Positions 62,840-64,000 of a stretch of 64,000 nt of DNA are shown here, one piece after another. Made by a program: the position numbers and the translations under genes. Every line of letters begins with the position of its first letter. Position 1 is the stretch's first letter. The notes beneath the pieces were generated by a model that was not told the DNA's origin, ran no database searches, and saw only the letters and a program-made list of their open reading frames with translations. The stretch covers positions 1 to 64,000 of the forward strand of contig UQTJ01000010.1 of the NCBI GenBank assembly GCA_900544075.1. The letters are read 5' to 3'. This DNA is from an uncultured Bacteroides sp. (GTDB taxonomy: Bacteria; Bacteroidota; Bacteroidia; Bacteroidales; Bacteroidaceae).

Positions 62840-63814
62840 TTATTTTTTCCTGTCTATTACATAATCTATATAAGCCGTCAGAGCATCTCTGATATCTTGC
62901 GGCATATACTCCGGCAATACGGATAGAGCCTTGTCGCGATAATCGCGCATTACCTTTTCAGCATACTCTATCCCACCCTCTTTCTTTACCGTTTCAACAA
63001 AAGAGCTTATTTCATCCTTTGTAGCCTCCATTCCTCTGATTCGTAATGCAACATCATTGAGGGCCTTATCATTCATCTTGTTCAGGACGTATATAGCAGG
63101 GAGAGTCAGTTTACCTTCAGCCATATCATTTCCGGTAGGTTTTCCTATGGCATCGTCGTCATAATAATCAAATATGTCATCCTTTATCTGGAAAGCTATA
63201 CCGAGCATCTCTCCAAAAGCAGCTGCGCTTTTCGCGTCTTTTTCAGAAGCACCTACAGCTACCGCTCCACATTCTGCAGCAGCAGTAAACAATGCAGCGG
63301 TTTTTCTGCGTATAACATTGAAATAATCGTCTTCAGAAAACTGTTTGTTTGACAAGTTGGCGAGCTGAATAACCTCTCCCAGCGAAAGCTCCTGACCGAG
63401 ATTGGAAACTAATTCCACAAGCTTGATGTTTCCTGTCAGGGATGCATGTTTCAGACAGGTTGCCAGGATATAATCGCCTACCAACACAGACAGTTTGTTA
63501 TTGTAAACAGCATTTACAGACTGCTGCCCTCTTCGCTCACTGCTTTCGTCCACCACATCATCGTGAACCAGACTTGCTGTATGAAGAAGTTCAAGCGACA
63601 GAGCAACGTGTCTTACAGAATCATCAATTATACCATATGTCTTGGCTATAAGCATAACCAATATGGGCCTCATCATCTTTCCGCTTCTATTCTTTATATA
63701 TGAAAGAACATTGTCAAGAAGTGGATTATCACTTTTCAATGATGATATAAATAGCTCTCTGAAAGCTTCTAATTCATGTATAATAGGCTGTTTTATAATA
63801 TCTACTCTGTCCAT
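62840..63814 (-). CDS. Polyprenyl (octaprenyl-type) diphosphate synthase
   Basis: A 324-residue trans-prenyl diphosphate synthase that elongates farnesyl-type precursors for menaquinone side chains. The start at 63814 (MDRVDIIKQPIIHELEAF) is chosen over an in-frame start 26 codons upstream, because that extension would cross the promoter and is hydrophobic without sense. The first Asp-rich motif is LVHDDVVDES and the second FQIKDDIFDYYDDD. The block KNRSGKMMRPILVMLIAKTY is typical. Chain length cannot be predicted by eye. It is convergent with deoC and divergent from polA. Confidence 0.94.
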   Translation of the reverse strand: MDRVDIIKQPIIHELEAFRELFISSLKSDNPLLDNVLSYIKNRSGKMMRPILVMLIAKTYGIIDDSVRHVALSLELLHTASLVHDDVVDESSERRGQQSVNAVYNNKLSVLVGDYILATCLKHASLTGNIKLVELVSNLGQELSLGEVIQLANLSNKQFSEDDYFNVIRRKTAALFTAAAECGAVAVGASEKDAKSAAAFGEMLGIAFQIKDDIFDYYDDDAIGKPTGNDMAEGKLTLPAIYVLNKMNDKALNDVALRIRGMEATKDEISSFVETVKKEGGIEYAEKVMRDYRDKALSVLPEYMPQDIRDALTAYIDYVIDRKK

Positions 63815-63832
63815 CGGGAATAAATTAGTGTA

Positions 63833-63840
63833 CAAAAGTA
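63833..63840 (-). promoter_or_regulatory. Putative -7 element of the polyprenyl synthetase gene
   Basis: The minus strand reads TACTTTTG (TAnnTTTG), 18 bases upstream of the chosen start at 63814, which supports that start over the longer one at 63892. Confidence 0.45.
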
Positions 63841-63908
63841 ATAATAAAACGGGGAATATGGTATTTTTTTGTACTTTTACATGAAATTTCATTATTAATT
63901 CACACTAT

Positions 63909-64000
63909 ATGGATAAACTTTTTCTACTCGATGCTTATGCATTAATCTACCGTGCTTATTATGCATTAATCAAAAGCCCAAGAATCAACTCAAAAGGCTT
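63909..64000 (+). CDS. polA: DNA polymerase I, N-terminal fragment (cut by window edge)
   Basis: Only the first 30 codons are present. The translation MDKLFLLDAYALIYRAYYAL matches the start of the 5-to-3-prime exonuclease domain of DNA polymerase I, where LxDxxxLxYRAxxA is conserved. The frame is open to the right edge. It is divergent from the polyprenyl synthetase gene. With so little sequence, a free-standing 5-prime exonuclease cannot be formally excluded. Confidence 0.85.
   Translation, partial: MDKLFLLDAYALIYRAYYALIKSPRINSKG

Noticed and set aside
1..64000. Integrase, transposase or conjugation genes marking a mobile island
   Set aside because: None was found in any frame, so transfer of the glycan loci cannot be shown from this window.

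Overview
The window is a piece of chromosome from a gut-type Bacteroidota, most likely Bacteroidaceae (Bacteroides or Phocaeicola). The evidence is three SusC/SusD outer-membrane pairs, a hybrid two-component regulator, BACON, DUF1735 and LamG surface lipoproteins, ECF sigma and FecR anti-sigma regulation, promoters of the Bacteroides -7 type (TAnnTTTG), and a conserved mnmG-apt-uvrC-dtd-deoC block. No tRNA, rRNA, CRISPR array or insertion sequence was seen. All similarity statements come from reading motifs and from memory of the families; no search was run.

Layout. (1) 1-6599, minus strand: ECF sigma factor, SusC, SusD and a Big_2-type Ig-repeat lipoprotein that runs off the left edge. This SusC has no STN signalling domain and no anti-sigma gene is adjacent. 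(2) 6797-15409, minus: a membrane-spanning AraC-type regulator with a periplasmic propeller but no kinase or receiver, two paralogous right-handed beta-helix (GH28/GH49-like) proteins and a large heparinase II/III-like lyase. This looks like a small cassette for a uronic-acid-containing glycan; the substrate is unknown. (3) 15625-17619, minus: a BACON-CotH kinase-like lipoprotein. (4) 17774-30405, minus: ECF sigma, FecR anti-sigma, STN-bearing SusC, SusD, a catalytically dead GH18-like lipoprotein, a DUF1735-LamG lipoprotein, a BACON-DUF1735-GH18 enzyme with an intact catalytic pair, and a BACON-LamG lipoprotein. The order and regulation resemble the N-glycan (Don / BT3983-3987 type) loci. A plus-strand terminator hairpin in the SusC leader suggests a cis-antisense sRNA. 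(5) 30701-31234, minus: a Spy-like periplasmic protein with a Cys/His/Met-rich tail.

(6) 31423-46665, plus: a pectic beta-1,4-galactan locus: hybrid two-component regulator, SusC, SusD, SusE/F-like binding protein, GH53 endo-galactanase, and a GH2 beta-galactosidase fused to a second GH53 domain. The fusion is the most striking enzyme here. (7) 46730-53401: an AraC regulator divergent from an RND efflux operon (adaptor, pump, outer-membrane channel). (8) 53590-64000: conserved chromosomal genes: DUF3810 protein, SpmA-SpmB-like fusion, ybeY, mnmG, apt, uvrC, dtd, a MazG-like gene, deoC, a polyprenyl synthetase and the start of polA. A perfect 16-bp parS (ParB-binding) site lies directly after mnmG.

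Across the intergenic spaces there is a family of tandem degenerate palindromes with an exact 22-bp period (five units at 30581, three at 56016). A related single copy lies at 43076 and an 11-bp-period triplet at 42906.
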